A stretch of DNA of 64,000 nt from Isoetes taiwanensis. Lineage: Eukaryota > Streptophyta > Lycopodiopsida > Isoetales > Isoetaceae. Positions within the stretch are counted from its first letter, which is position 1, and every line of letters starts with the position of its first letter. Shown piece after piece: positions 1 through 13,403 of this stretch. The position numbers and the translations under genes were made by a program. A model generated the notes under the pieces. It was not told the origin of the DNA and searched no databases. It saw nothing but the letters and a program-made list of their open reading frames with translations. The DNA lies in assembly GCA_021234155.1 (NCBI GenBank), contig JAJEKV010000074.1, positions 3,919,502 through 3,983,501 of the forward strand. The letters run 5' to 3'.

Positions 1-3000
1 TACGATGGACAAGCACATATTAGTATGGTTGCAAATGTACACTTAGATATGTCATAAATATTCGGTGCATCAGCAATATTCCCAGCGTAGTATCTATGTT
101 GTTTGTCATGGTTTTGCCGATTTTAAATCGCTATCACACATCACTTCAACCAGTTATGTTATTAGGCCTTTAGCTTCTATACGAATTTTCAAATTGTCAT
201 ATAAAGATGGTATTGTTCCATTTCTGCCGACATTGGCGTTGTAGCCAAGATTGGCAGGCCATATCATAGATACTGTTTGACATGCCGAGCAAGCTCGCTT
301 TGTATCCGCTTCTTTAGCGAAGGTTGACAACGTGATATAGTCAGCTCGGCTATTCTCAAGATTAAATGTACACGCACGCGTACTCCTGTGGTCACAAAAT
401 ACTGAAAGCATGGGGTTGATAATTTTACCATTGATATTGTTGAAACATTGTGTCCAATATTGGCCACTTATGAAGATCTACCAATGTTAAAATCTTGCAC
501 GGTAGCAACAGAAGCAGCGGTCACCCTTTAGTCCCGCAGAGACTAAGTGTAAGATTTCCCAAGCTTGGGAGTGTAGCAAGGTGGATAACGCAGCAGCTTT
601 TCCATCACTTTAATTCTAACAAATACTACCAATGTTTTTTTATGCTTTTCATTACCATGAAGGTATAGCATTCCGTAAAGAAAAGGGATCCCAAACTTGA
701 AGGTATGTATCCATTAAAGATGTTTGAGCTCAAAAGATAATGAAGGTCTCCAATGTTTCCATTATCGTGTGGAATATTGCCAAGAATTTGATTGCTTGCT
801 TAAGTCCAAGTATTCCGGCCTTGCACTTTAAAGGCAAGGGATCCATGTACACATTTCTTGTAAAGAATTAGGGTTTCCAAAATTGGCAATCTAGTTAAGG
901 TAAAAGGTACTTCTCCCTTCCGTGGTTATCATTAAAAAATAAGTGACCAACCCTTCACAATCAAAGAATATCAAAGGAATTTCACCACTCATTAAATTAT
1001 ACTAAGTTTCTAAAATCAAGCAGATGCAAAAGTGGGTCAATGCCACCGGGCATCTTTTAATCAATATTGGCCAACGCTGGTTAGGTTGGTAGCTTTGATA
1101 TTTGTTCAATTCTATTACCCTTCCTCCCTGGATCCATATTCATTTATAATCATAATGATCGCAATAAATGCGTAAGTGCTTCAAAACATACAATGTAGAA
1201 GAATTGAAGGTGAGTGGCATCAAGAAAAGCTCCACATGCTTTGCAAGTCGCATTAAAGTTCCATGAACCGCTTTTATAGAATCAAAGTGCTAACTCTCTC
1301 TAGCCCGTAGTTAAACTTCTCTTGTGAGAGAACATTGGAAATTTGCAACTAGTAAGGCGGACAATACACTAACATGATAAGACCCTTTATAGATGTATCC
1401 ATAATTAGTACTTTGTTCTTTACAAATACCATGGCAACTTGCAAGAAGTAAGATCGAGGAATGACACACTTGATCTCATTTATGAAGTTGATGCATGAAG
1501 GTTACTTCTATGCTCCCCGCATTAGAAAAACATCAACAAAAGGGTCACATGCTATAATATAAAAATATATTCAATTTATAATCGTAAACATATGACCATT
1601 TCACAAAGATGCATATCTCATAATAGTCATTCACCTCAATTGTACAATGACATCTTGATTGGTCCATAGAGGCATAGATAATTTTCAGCATTGAGCTAAA
1701 GGATTCTTTCCTCACATCGCAATGTGATGGTTTTCCTCACCTTGAGATACAAATTGCTTGCTAACTAGGTTTGCTCAACTAATAAAATTTAGATCGCTTT
1801 CAAAAGGCTTTGGTTGTTGCATTTTCCCCTCGGGAAGAATAAAGTGTCACATTTTTTTTTAGAGGAATTTTAGTCTATGTTCTAGCCAATGTAAGCCTTG
1901 AGTAGTCACTTTATTTACGTTTGTACCTTTAACCCCTCCTCTCGCAAAGAAACCACGGTAAAACTTTGTATGTACAAGCTTTTCTAGACCATGTTTTTAG
2001 ACAATTGGGACCATTTTGTAGTCGGAAGCAATAGATGCAACGTTAGTCTTTTCAGAGGACATTCATCCCCCATATTGTTACATGTATGTGCGACAATCTT
2101 CATAGCCTTCCGAAGAATACAATCATTAACCGGGAAGTCCCTCATGAACAAAAGTCGAACATAAAAAGTAAGTTTCCATATCCCGAATTACACCCAAATC
2201 AACGTGAACCATCCATTGGGATTTCAACACAAACAAAAAGCATCATCTAAGTGCACGCTTTTAGAAAACAACAAATTATCCCGATGAAAACGTGATGCTT
2301 CATGTTTAACCACATATACCTTAACCCCGGTGAATGTGGGTCTAAGAGCTAAATGGGTTACTCCATTTACCTCATATAACACAAAGATGTATCTTTGGGC
2401 TAAACATTAGCCTTTGGTGTAGAATGTCAACGAATATGATTCATATAACGCCACATTGTACTAAGGTCATGCCAGAATGCAAATGCAAGAGTTAGTTCAA
2501 TCACAAGTGATGTTCATCTCAAATGCGCAGGGCACAAGACTAGCTGTATGCAGTTACTCTCTGCTGTATGCTTTCCCCATCCTCAGATAATTGTGTTCCA
2601 GATTAAGAGCAGTCAATTTTGAACTTTTTCTAATGTTCCAAATAAGACTACCACTAATTATGCCTAAGATTTAGCCACCATATACCTAAACCGGGCAGAT
2701 GCCTTGCTAGCACATGTGAGAGGCCTTATTTATGTCCATCCAACTAGGAGTTACTTGCAAAAAATATTTCACAAAGATGTAACAGCTTATTAGAAGTGGA
2801 AAAATTTTATCTGTCGAATCCATGAAATGGGGGTAGAGGAGAACATCGTGGTAAGATAAATAAGCAATATTTGATAATCGAATAGAAAGGCATACCTGAC
2901 CAAGCTACCAACCACTTATATCTTACGTAATCCACAAAATGTTCAAGTAGATATGCTAAATCAAAACCAGTAACCCGAGAACCCTCATGCACCGCATAAT

Positions 3001-5150
3001 TGATTCACATCGTAATGTATACAAACATTCAAGACACACCCTTAAAGCAAGAAAGCAAAAAAATACATACTTTTATAACATACAAAAAAGCAAAAGATTA
3101 TATGTTAGTAATCTCTATCGTCACTGGGCTACTTGGTTTGATACTTGCGCATATCATTGGCAAAGATAGAATTTCGAAGCAGTATATTTAGTGTCCGCAT
3201 AATATGCAATGGTTTATTCTTATATTCCTGCTAGCAATATTGTTTTAGGAGGCGTCGTTTTGAAGAGCGGCCGATATGGGCTTTTAATCAATCAAATTGC
3301 AAGATGGGGACACCGTGACACAATAAAATTCCCCTGCTTATGCATGCATGGAAGCCCACAATTATAGCTCGTTGTACTAAGTCCAGGAGTAATATCTATG
3401 TTTCGCCTCCTTAGTCAATTGATTGCAATGGTATATATCGTCGTTATTATAAGTCTTAATTTAATGCACAAAGACAACAAATTGAAAAATGAAGGTCCTT
3501 CACCACATTTTTCATGTGCATGTCACTAACTCGGCTTGGGGTACAAAAAGAGATTGCGTATATATATTCCAAAATCACGTTGAAGCCAAACAATGTCCTT
3601 ATTCGCCCATGCATCACTATGTCGATTGAGCGGTGGTGGCCATGGCAAACAGAAATCCTATTCCATCCCGCCTCTTCTATTCTTATGTCTTTGGGACACC
3701 GAGAAAGTGCCATTCTCGCTTCATTATCTTTGCAACTTATACTTTAAAAGAGGAGTTGGAATGGTTTCTCACCCAAACCCGCCTTGCCACCGCCTCGCAA
3801 TAAAGATAATAAGGGTAAGTTTTAAGATCCTTCACAAGATCGTAGATAAATGGTAATAATCTTTTTTGGTTGTAACCAAAGGGCAACATTCATGTTGCAT
3901 GAACTCTTAATACTCTTAAAAGTGGATTACATGAAGAAGAAGAATGTAGGATACCCTTGTGACTTGCTCTCCTTAACAAACAACTCAAATTTGCGGTCAA
4001 GCTAATATATGTTCTAGAAAAAGCTTGACACCTTAGAAATGGAAGCATAGATAACTCGAACAAACACATTCTAGGATACAATTGATCAAGATTTGATTAA
4101 GAAATCTAAATCCGAACAAGATAACGCCGAGGTTCATTCAAAAATTGATTGATATATGTGATGATGCGGAATAAGATTGAAAAAATCTGGCGTAACAACA
4201 TTGCATATTAGAAGCGAAGCAAATTGTTTACCTTTGTGCAATGAAAAAGGAACTCAATGTTAAAGATTTTAATGGTAAAACTCGCTTGGATCATGCTATG
4301 AGGTCCAATCCTAAGTGAAGAAGTCGTATAAAGATTGCAAGTGCATGTACATGCATTCAATGCCATCTTGGTGGGTTCGCGTGTCGTGGGTTAATCATCA
4401 TAGAGCATCATACTAATAGTTAATTCCATGGAGAAAGAGTATGTATTTACTACGCACATTGGTGAGCTTCTAGCCATCCACTTCGTAGATGCAATGCCTT
4501 GTCGGGAGTATTAGGAACATGTGTAGCAATCTCCCTTGACACTTTCATCATTTATTTCCACCGTAAATAGCAAAATAATTAACATGTTTGATCATGGCCT
4601 AAATCACGGTCGATCATATCTTCTATTTCTCAAGCAGATAGAGAAATTGAAAGGCCATCGACCGTTCTTACACCAATCCGACACCAACACATTGTTTTAG
4701 GCCTCTCTCGAGGCGAACCCATGCTTGCATAACTTTTTATGTTGCGCCTATTACCAATCAAAGATAGAAGGAGCACAAGATGTACCGACAAGAAACGGAT
4801 GGGGTTTCATAGGGGCCGACCTTTTTATTTGAAGAGAAATACAAGCTCGGAGAGCCACCAGATATCGATGTAATCGCTCTTCTTCCCAATCCCAAATCTT
4901 CGATCCTATAATTTAGTCCGTTTTCCATAGAAGGGCATATATAAAGATGAAAGGGAAGGATTGAATGCGCCAACAAGAAGGAAAAATCCAAGGAAGCAGA
5001 GAAAGAGTAAGGAAAATCAAGAAGCAAACCGCGAATCCTAAAGAGAAATGGAAGGAAATTAAAAGCAAAAGGTAAAACATAAGGGGATGGGAAGATGGAC
5101 ATTCATCGATTTTTTTCTTCGGATCTAGTCTAGGGTAGAAGAAAACCACC
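1..5150. other. AT-rich intergenic DNA, no gene recognised
   Basis: Read in six frames, this stretch holds only short open frames (under about 115 codons) with no recognisable domain. No RNA gene, LTR end or clear inverted repeat was seen. The part at about 4,750-5,150 is purine-rich on the plus strand. It could contain old, unrecognisable transposon sequence. Confidence 0.5.
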
Positions 5151-5170
5151 TGAAGCCGAGAGAAAATGTG

Positions 5171-5405
5171 TCACGGAAGCCGAGAAAATGTAATGCGGGT
5201 TTGAGAGATTTCGCGAACGACTCCATCTCCGGGTCTGTATTTTTCCCCTTTTTCTAATTTTAATAGGTGGGCCGCAAATTTGAAGATCTTACGACTTAGA
5301 TCATGCCACATCGATTCTGCCGATGTGAAGTTGCTACATGGATAGCCTAGAATTGCAAGGAGGGTTGCACGCTTGGTTAGGGCCCGGCGCATAAAAAAAA
5401 AAAAA
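5171..5405 (+). repeat. Interspersed repeat family T, copy 1
   Basis: The last ~65 bases (from about 5,336) contain 'ggatagcctagaattgcaa' and then 'ggttgcacgcttggttagg', and end in an A-run. The same ending recurs in the same orientation near 10,160, 13,161, 26,161 and 44,901. Upstream of it the copies share a looser ~170-base part with 'tctaatttt' and a 'gccac..tca' stretch. A 'gggtttgagaga' motif sits at about 5,195; its complement resembles a plant 5' UTR start. The A-rich end suggests a retroposed element, but no target duplication was identified. Confidence 0.5.
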
Positions 5406-5456
5406 CTAGCAAAAGGCACCAGGGTTGTGGCCAAGCAAGATCAAACTAAAAACTAT

Positions 5457-5476
5457 AGAAAGAAAGAAAGAAAGAA
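5457..5476. repeat. (AAAG)n microsatellite
   Basis: About five perfect tandem copies of the tetranucleotide AAAG lie just downstream of the A-rich end of repeat T copy 1. This is common after retroposed tails. Confidence 0.85.
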
Positions 5477-5479
5477 TGA

Positions 5480-6695
5480 CCAAACAAGGTACTTTCTATC
5501 TTGAGGTTAAATTGAACGTGTATGGTTACAACTTGTAGACTAAAACTAACATGAAAAATTTCCATCTTGCTATTTTGTATTATTCACCTTTTTTCTTAAG
5601 CTTTTTGCTCAAACATGACATATGGGTAGAATTACTAAATATAAAGTTCTCCTTTTGAAATAATCATGATGATCATGTTCATCTTTATATTTAGGATTCA
5701 AATCTAGATAGGGATTCAAATCTAGGAAGGACATTTGCAAAAAGGACTTAAATTTTTCTAAGTAAGGGTTTTATGAATTTTGCTACATGTTTTTGGAGGA
5801 AAAGAGTTTCGTGAAGTTTACTTATATGTTCCGTTCCACGGAGGAATTCGCATGTTTTTATACATGTGTCAACCATTTGTTTGATATCATGCCTACGCTA
5901 TAACCTTGATTCATAAAGAGCCACAATGGAGAAAATCACCATTCCACCAAGCAATACTTTGCATGAGCAACTCCTTTTAAATCAAGATCTTTCTTCAATG
6001 TGTGCACTGCAATGTAATTTTGCAACAAGGCACAAAGTCGGAGTTTGTTAGTTCCTTGCTCGCTTTTATTTTCCATTGATAGCCACAAGAAGTTTTATAT
6101 TGTTACGTAATGTGTATATCCATAAGTGCCCCAATGGATGTCCGACTTTTGAGCTTCTAACCTTCTATATGAATGCCAATGGAAAATATACGCCACTCCT
6201 TTGAGCACAAAGCCTATTGACGTGCATTAAACATTTTTCCTCACAATTGCAGCCTCTTCAACAATTGAAGCAAATTCCATTAGTTCCATATAAATGAATG
6301 ATCCATATGAGAGAACACAAGTAAACATTTATGCTACAAGAGAATTAAAGAGACATAACTAGCTGCTTTACCAAGAGAAAGAACTAAAATCCAGAGAAAG
6401 ATTCTAAAATCATTATTTTAATTTACCTCTCTATAGATCAAGTTTTTTACATCATCCTTTGTTATCATGCGGCTTTAAAATTCAAATTTCAACTTTGGGA
6501 TAGGTAGAGATGAAGGCTCTCGATCGAATTTGTACAAGCCCCTGAAATAAAGATATGTCAATCGATAGTTGCCTTCTATCCTTTCTCTCAATATTGTGTT
6601 TCGAAAATGTTTCTACTATCATAGGACTTCACCCTCTACCTTTGGAATGATTTTGGTGTCTATATGCATAGTCAGTTGCCATAAACACTTAAGAT
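5480..6695. other. Intergenic, nothing recognised
   Basis: AT-rich sequence without a long open frame, RNA gene or obvious repeat structure. Confidence 0.5.
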
Positions 6696-6699
6696 GTTG

Positions 6700-8110
6700 C
6701 ATCTTTTAGATCTATCTATGTCCGATGCTGAGAAAATACGCGCAAGACCTAGCTCAGTTTCTGCATAAGCTTGGCAGCAACTAAGCAAAGTTATCCAGGC
6801 TTCTGCATGAAGGATATAAGAAAATGTGTTAGCAATTTTTACGGCATCATATAACTGTCTTGATTAGGCAAGAAGATCAACCATGCAGGTGTAATGATCT
6901 ACAGTTGAGTAAATGCTATGATCAACTAGCATCATCTTAGAATACTCCAGGCCCTTCATAAACAAACCAGCATGACTACAACCAATATGGAGTAGTATAT
7001 CCTCAAAACAGTCTACGTCATTATAGTCACTGCTCAAGTCAAACTCCCTTGCTATTATGTTAAGACATTGCTTATGCCTGAAAGGCATCTGTTACAATAA
7101 AGGATCTGGTACACAATGTGAAATATAAAGCACATCTACATTATGACTGTCTTCTAAGAATTAGGGTGAAATGACCTTATTCCATCAGAAAGACATGTCT
7201 GGTTATAATTCAGGATTATATTCTACAATATGATCACTACGATCTACATCGGAACATCCATCACCACACCAGCATTGTCATCCACGAGATAAAGTTACCT
7301 TCAAGTATAATTGTAGTTTTAATAAGATCTTCAACTTCATCTAGCCTTTCCGATTGTCTAAGACCAGTCTATTAAGCAATGATAATGGTCTATATTTAAA
7401 GTAAAACCATCCTTTCATGACAGCCTTCATCAACTAAGCAGCCATAACCACAAGCTGATAAAATGCTAAAAAAAGTCATTTTGTCTGGACATGATAATTC
7501 AATGACCCCATCGCTGTAACCATTTATTCCAAGAAATTGCATTTGAAATGCACAGCTTATCAAATAATGCATGTCCTCCTTTCAGATTTTCACATTTCCC
7601 ATACATATCCATAAGTGCATTTGCAATAACAATGTTATTACCATACCCAAACTTAGAAATATGATCATGCAATTATCTTGATTTAACTGAGGCTGCTAAA
7701 TCAGTACAGACATCTAGCATGCCTATGTGGATAAACTTCCTCGTCTAGCATAATACCTAACTTGGATTTGCTTAATGATCTTTCTCCCATGCAGTAATAA
7801 TGGCAGTCCATGATACAACACCCTGTTGTGGCATATTATCAAAAACCTTTTTACATACTCAATGCATGTGTATTGTATGCTCTGAGAAGAAATATGACCA
7901 AGAAACGATAATCATGGTCCAACATACCTTGAAAGTTGCCGTGGGCACATACTACATTCCCGCATTTGTAGTACATCTTCACTGCAGCATCTCCCTAATC
8001 CGTTCTTGAGAAAAAAACAGAATATTTTGCAGACTCTGCTACTATGAATGTTTCCAAAAACAGTTTTAACCTTAAAAATGGAGTCCATCATGGTCGTAAT
8101 CACTTTTTGT
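6700..8110 (-). pseudogene. PPR protein pseudogene
   Basis: Read on the minus strand, pieces of a plant pentatricopeptide-repeat protein appear in correct order but in shifting frames. Near 8,000 is 'AAVKMYYKCGNVVCAH'. At 7,785-7,850 is 'VFDNMPQQGVVSWTAIIT'. At 7,515-7,690 are 'NNIVIANALMDMYGKCENL' and 'LFDKLCISNAISWNKW'. At 7,420-7,490 is 'PDKMTFFSILSACG'. The longest open piece (6,864-7,088) carries 'GCSHAGLFMKGLEY' and 'DHYTCMVDLLA', typical of the last repeats before an E domain, followed in another frame by 'AWITLLSCC'. Intact family members are RNA-binding proteins of mitochondria or plastids that act in organelle RNA editing or processing. Here several frameshifts and stops break the gene. 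No N-terminal targeting part or DYW domain was identified. The PPR identity is secure; the exact borders are not. Confidence 0.85.
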
Positions 8111-8894
8111 GACCAGATCTCTATAGTACCAATAATTTACTAAATCTTTCCAATCTTTCCTGCGAGTTTCGCAGGTCCATGGTTGGTACCCAAACAAGTT
8201 AGTACATTGTTTTCCCCGAACACGTGATATTTTGACAGAAACAGATTGCCAATGAAAGGTGCTATTCCTAGAATTTCATAAGATGGTAGCTGTAGGAGAT
8301 TCCATGGAAGAAAAACTTTAGTAAGGCAAAGGTCACTTTCATATTATGCATGTGTCATTAACAAATGTCTTGACCACAAATTAATGTCCCATCTTTCTGT
8401 GACATCAATAGAGCATAGCCATATGGAAATCTCTTGAAAAGTTCGACGTATATATATGTATATGCTTATTTGACTAAATATTATAAAGCATATGTATCAA
8501 TGAATTCAAAATATTGCAAGTCATTGTGCAATTTCTGAGGATGATAAAACCAAAAGCCCATTCTGTGGTCTCTCACAAGTTCTCTAATACTGCTCCACAG
8601 TGTGAATAGAGTGTAAGATCACCATCGAAGAACAAGAAAGTATTTCCATTGCATCTCTAGTTGAGCAAGTGAGTCTCAGATATAGATTCAGACTGCCTTA
8701 AGAATGTTAGAAAAGTAGAAGTCTGCAGTATGACAAACTAATACATTTCCTCATCTGTTAGAGTGGACTTGATAAATTGGTGCTTTCTCAATCATCAAAC
8801 CTAAATAAATCAAATCATCTAGGCCATTCAGTAATTTACATCGGTGCTATTAGATGACGGAAACAATTTGCAGGGTTAGCTCCAAAGTACACAA

Positions 8895-9224
8895 CTAAAA
8901 AATCCCTAAAAGCTTAGACCTCGATCTACAGATTTTCAAGAATCTTTCTACAAGATTTTCATCTGATAAATGGTGCTGATCATTGCAAATCGGCCAATGC
9001 TTTATGGTACCTTGTGCAAAATAAAGCTTGTAAGCTATGTAAGCCTTTTGGATGGGAACAAGAAACTTGGAAATAAACATGCAATCTTTCCCAACTTTGC
9101 ATATCACTCCACTTGACAATAAACCTATCTGCACATGTTCATCTTGCTTCAGCATTTTTTCCAAAATGGTTGGATCAAAATCTTTGATCCTTTCCACAGT
9201 ATCTTTGAGCTGCGAATTGAACAT
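8895..9224 (-). CDS. Unrecognised 109-codon open frame
   Basis: The frame has an ATG start and is lysine-, isoleucine- and leucine-rich ('FDPTILEKMLKQDEHVQIG' near the N-terminus). I recognise no family. It lies upstream, in minus-strand terms, of the PPR pseudogene and could be a remnant exon of the same or another locus, or chance. No membrane segment or signal peptide is evident. Confidence 0.2.
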   Translation of the reverse strand: MFNSQLKDTVERIKDFDPTILEKMLKQDEHVQIGLLSSGVICKVGKDCMFISKFLVPIQKAYIAYKLYFAQGTIKHWPICNDQHHLSDENLVERFLKICRSRSKLLGIF

Positions 9225-9429
9225 TTTCTAGATCATGCTCATGATGTAAATTTAAGATATTAGTTATATACATGTACACCAGCAGAAGTATGAAGGTAGA
9301 GCATTTTTTCATTGTCAATAAGGCCATTTGGCGGTCTGTACATTCTCTTGTGATACAGATATAACAAAAGTATCAAAAGTAAATCGCACTGCAACCACAA
9401 AAAATCACAGGAGACCTGAGTCAAGATAC

Positions 9430-9830
9430 CTTGTTATAACAATTGCACCTGTCTTTATTTGAATCCGCAAAGACTTTTAACTTCATGAATATCATAATCT
9501 GGTCTTTGAAACCTTGCCTCAGTATGCCAGCAGGTATTAAATGCTTCAGCAAACACCTTGCCGGCAATTATACCTGCGAAAATTAAGCTGCAAAATCGCT
9601 GGGAATAACATAGACATACCTGCAGATTCTATAGGGTTGGCAAGCTTGAACAATCGATTGGATTAAGAACCTTGATATAACAGCAGGCATTGTTGCCAGC
9701 AACCTTCGCCTGGTGGAAGAATATTTCGGTGAGGAAATGCTGGTGGAAGCACCAAATGCCCGTCTTTGTTTTGGCCTTCTTCTGTATTAGCCAAATGCTG
9801 ATAGAAGAATCGAACCCTAAACTACAAATA
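9430..9830 (-). pseudogene. Possible broken gene start on the minus strand
   Basis: On the minus strand an 'aaccc'-type start-site sequence (about 9,815) is followed by an ATG at about 9,688 and the frame 'MPAVISRFLIQSIVQA', ending at a GT donor ('gcag|gtatgt', about 9,617). An acceptor ('ttttcgcag') follows at about 9,573, then a frame reading 'GIIAGKVFAEAFNTCW'. The piece faintly recalls the N-terminus of mitochondrial import proteins of the PAM16 type, but the match is short and the joined frame is not clean. This is a weak call. Confidence 0.2.
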
Positions 9831-9989
9831 TTAAACTTTGCTGTTTATTTTCCTTTCTGAGCATAGCCAGCATGAAACTGACACTTTCTTCTTTCAACTT
9901 TTACCACAGTCGCATTCGAGATTCGAGATTCGAGATTGCCGGATAAGGGAGGACCGTGAGCGCCTGATGAACTTGGAGGGGACCTGTGT

Positions 9990-10221
9990 GGCGGAGGTAA
10001 ATAAAATAACGAGCAGTTATTCGTGGCCTATTCGTGGCCTTTTCTATCTCCGTGCTTTTTTTACCCAATTTCTAATTTTCTTGGCCATAGATCTTTAAAG
10101 AACCAAATCTGACGGCGAAACTATTGCCACATCAGTTTTTTATGAGGTGGACATGTTACGTGGATAGCCTAGAATTGCAAGGAGGGTTGCACGCTTGGTT
10201 AGGCTGGCGTGCTAAAAAAAC
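9990..10221 (+). repeat. Interspersed repeat family T, copy 2
   Basis: The ending 'ggatagcctagaattgcaa' at 10,161-10,180 and the A-run at 10,214-10,220 match copy 1 almost base for base over ~45 bases. Just before the tail, GCACGC and GCGTGC could pair across a 12-base loop. Upstream, 'tctaattttcttggcc' matches copies 3 and 4. Confidence 0.55.
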
Positions 10222-10229
10222 AACTAACA

Positions 10230-11965
10230 AGAAGCACACCAGAATGCTTAAAGCTGGACATGATAATTGCAATGAAAATCATTGTTGATAAAAGATTAGA
10301 GAATATAAGGAGCTGAGTGTTTGGTTATCAAAATGTCATGTTGGGAGTAGATTATTTTCTTTCATTTGGAACCGATATTGCTTGTTTTTGCTCAACTATG
10401 TTGCATATAAGATTGCATCTGATTGACTGCAAATAAGGATGCGCATGACCAGAGCTCCTGGGGTATACATAAAATGAATGGATGCATTATATGGGTTTTG
10501 ACACCCTTCATATTGTCTCGTATACAATGCAGCGACTATTTATGAAAATAAACAATGGTGTTTTATTTCATTCAACGGAAGAGAATTGAATAAACAAGCT
10601 AATCACATTTGCATACCATATATATACAAACAATATGTGCTAGGCATGTGAGCACTAGATAACAAGCTACGCAGTTGATCACAACAAACCACAAATGTGA
10701 CTAGATCAGAAGCTAGGCAGAAATGCTTGATCACGACTCCAAGTGATGGAAGCCCCTGCCATGACTACACACAATTGTTATTGCGATTATTTCCCATGCA
10801 CTGAGCCATAAATGACACCTAAATAAAATATTTCATTATCCAGAAATTCATTTAATATAAAAGCACATGAACATTCGGTATGGAAGAGCATGCAGTAGCA
10901 TGACCCTGAAAGGATGGACAAATACTAGAATGGACCAAATATAGAACAATCTATTTGAAAATGGATTGTATTGCTAAGACAGTTTTACATTATAATACAA
11001 TCACACCCCCTCAATCATGTATTATTAATATGACTTGCTGGAAACTCTGTTGCAGAACCTATGTATTTCTATGCCATTATCATGGATGCTACAACTATAA
11101 ATATTTCTGTTGCAATGCTCATTAGAATATTGATTTTGCAACACAGGAATATTTGCGCCATACACCACAAAACTCTATTGTCCTCTTAGTCTATCTTCAT
11201 GGCAGCTTTAGATTAGATTATGATACTCTTTGTTCTCCCACCAAGAATAGCACATAATGTCCATGACGTGATAATTTGCATCAACAAATGCTAGCAGCAC
11301 ATGTCCAAAATATCCATCTTAAATTTGAAATGAAATGGGCAAAAATATTTAGAATAATATCATCAGATCTTGCTTTTCTTATGGTCAGAAAAAGTACATG
11401 CATCTCAAACAATATTTTCATCGCTAGCTGAAATGAATGTACAATCTAGGTAAATGTGAATATACATGTTCGGCAAGCTTTATCTTACTCTATTTTACTA
11501 GCGAGTTTCTCAGGTATAGGTCCTCCTCAGTTAGGGAGATTCTTCTTAGGCCAATAATCATCTGCAAGGAGGGATTCTAAAGGAGTTTGTCAATTTGGCT
11601 CTTCATAGAACATCTCTTCATAGCTAGAAATCTGGTCAGTTCCAGAATAAATTCACTGATCCCATGCCTCCAAAGTTTGAAAAGCTTGGCAATGTCTAGA
11701 CTTTGGAATTATATCAAGTAAGCAAGCATGGCCAAGGATAAAAATTTATGCATACAACAACAGTATAGAAAACAATGTCCCCTATAGCAAACAACTACAA
11801 ATATAGTTGAAGTTGGCCAGAAGATTTCAATGTATCAGGCACCACGCGTTCTTGAACCTAGGAAACCTTTACTTGACTGTAATCCATGGTTTTTGGATCA
11901 AAGATGCCTCCAATGAGAAAGAAAAATTGATGCAAATTGCTACATAGTTTCTTGTCGATAAACAA
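10230..11965. other. Intergenic, nothing recognised
   Basis: AT-rich DNA with only short open frames and no domain or clear repeat border. Confidence 0.5.
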
Positions 11966-12989
11966 GGGATGGTTATTAAGAATTGGAACCATTTGCATTT
12001 TCATGGTGTCTAGGTCTCATCCCTATTCAAATAGTCTAGCAAATAGATGGTTAACCTTACATGAAAAAACATGAACTAAAATTGTTAAGCACACCAATTT
12101 ATGCTCGAAAATAATAGTTCTCTCTATGTTGTGGATGAGCAATATAAACACTGTCATGTCCAATCTAAGTCCTATATGAAAGAGTAAAAGAGAATGAAGC
12201 TGAACTTTCAAATACCAAGCACCCTAGTTTATACATGAAATATTGTTTCAACGTCCATTTACCCAGCTAGATAAAGCAGTCCGGTTCAAATTATTCTTGT
12301 CTGCTCCATTCATTACCACATGATCCATTGATTAAGTCAATCCAATTTATGCTTCATCCATTGTCCAATGGCAAAAATGAATGATATTGGCAAAGCCATT
12401 TTGAATGCAAAGATGCTAATGTTAATTCAGGTAAAAAAGCAATTTTTTACAAGCAAAGGGAAATGCTTATTACATGCGTATTTTAAAATGTATTTTGCTT
12501 GCTCAAATGGCAGTGAAGGAAAGAAACAACCAAATAAGATTCTGAACTGCATTTTGCAAGCTCTTTCAAGCTAGTATATTTCTTTCGCCTAGAAATATAC
12601 GTGGCAGTGCATGTGTTTGAAAGCAAGAAACATATCACAAGCAAAGTTTGTATCAACGGGAAGGCAGAAGCTGGGAAACATGGCGATTTAAATCCAATGT
12701 CTCAAAATCTCCATCTTTCAACATGGTTGCCATCCCCTAGCCATTATCTTTTATGCTCCATAGTACGTAAATCAGGAAGAAAATCGTTTTTCCTCCACAT
12801 GAATGATAGGGTTTGAGAGACAGAGGCACAACCTAGAACGTCAAGACGAGGCACAACCCAGAACTTCAAGATGAATCTGCTGCCTTCTCAGGCTCGATCC
12901 AGCCACGGCAATTGCCATAGCGGCAATGCCAGCCATGAAATGCTGGTTTTGAAAACAATGGATACAAGGCTTACCTTTCCGCCCTTACC

Positions 12990-13226
12990 TTTGCATGCCA
13001 TCGCTAATGTGAGTGCTATGAAAGACCTCGAGTTGTGCCTCCTCCCATTTCCGTTCTATTTACTTGGCCATTTTCTAATTTTACTGACCCTTAGATTTAT
13101 AAAACTGGTTATATAATGGTGTGGATTTAAGCCACTTCATATTTTGCCGAAGTAGAGGTGCGACATGGATAGGCTAGAATTGCAAGAAAGGCTATGGGCC
13201 TGGTAGGGCTGGTGTGCTAAAAAAAT
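12990..13226 (+). repeat. Interspersed repeat family T, copy 3
   Basis: It ends with 'ggataggctagaattgcaa', then 'ggtagggctggtgtgcta' and an A-run. It lies inside duplicated segment copy 1 and is nearly identical to copy 4 in the other duplicate. 'agggtttgagagacagag' (about 12,808) sits ~350 bases upstream, as in copy 4. Confidence 0.6.
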
Positions 13227-13403
13227 TAACCATAAATAACCACAACAACAAAATTTGAATCTTGTTTTTTGGTAACACTCTCTGTCAATACAATCTAAAA
13301 ATCTGAAGCTTCCAAACCAAGTATTTCAGTGAGCGCCACTGAGCAGAGAACACTTTTGCCACCAACATATCAAAACTCTAGATGCTAAGGAAAAGGCATC
13401 AAG

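Noticed and set aside
10159-10221. Helitron 3' end (hairpin followed by CTAA)
   Set aside because: The GCACGC/GCGTGC stem runs directly into the terminal TAAAA with no usual gap. Copies 3 and 4 lack the stem, and no matching 5' TC end was seen.
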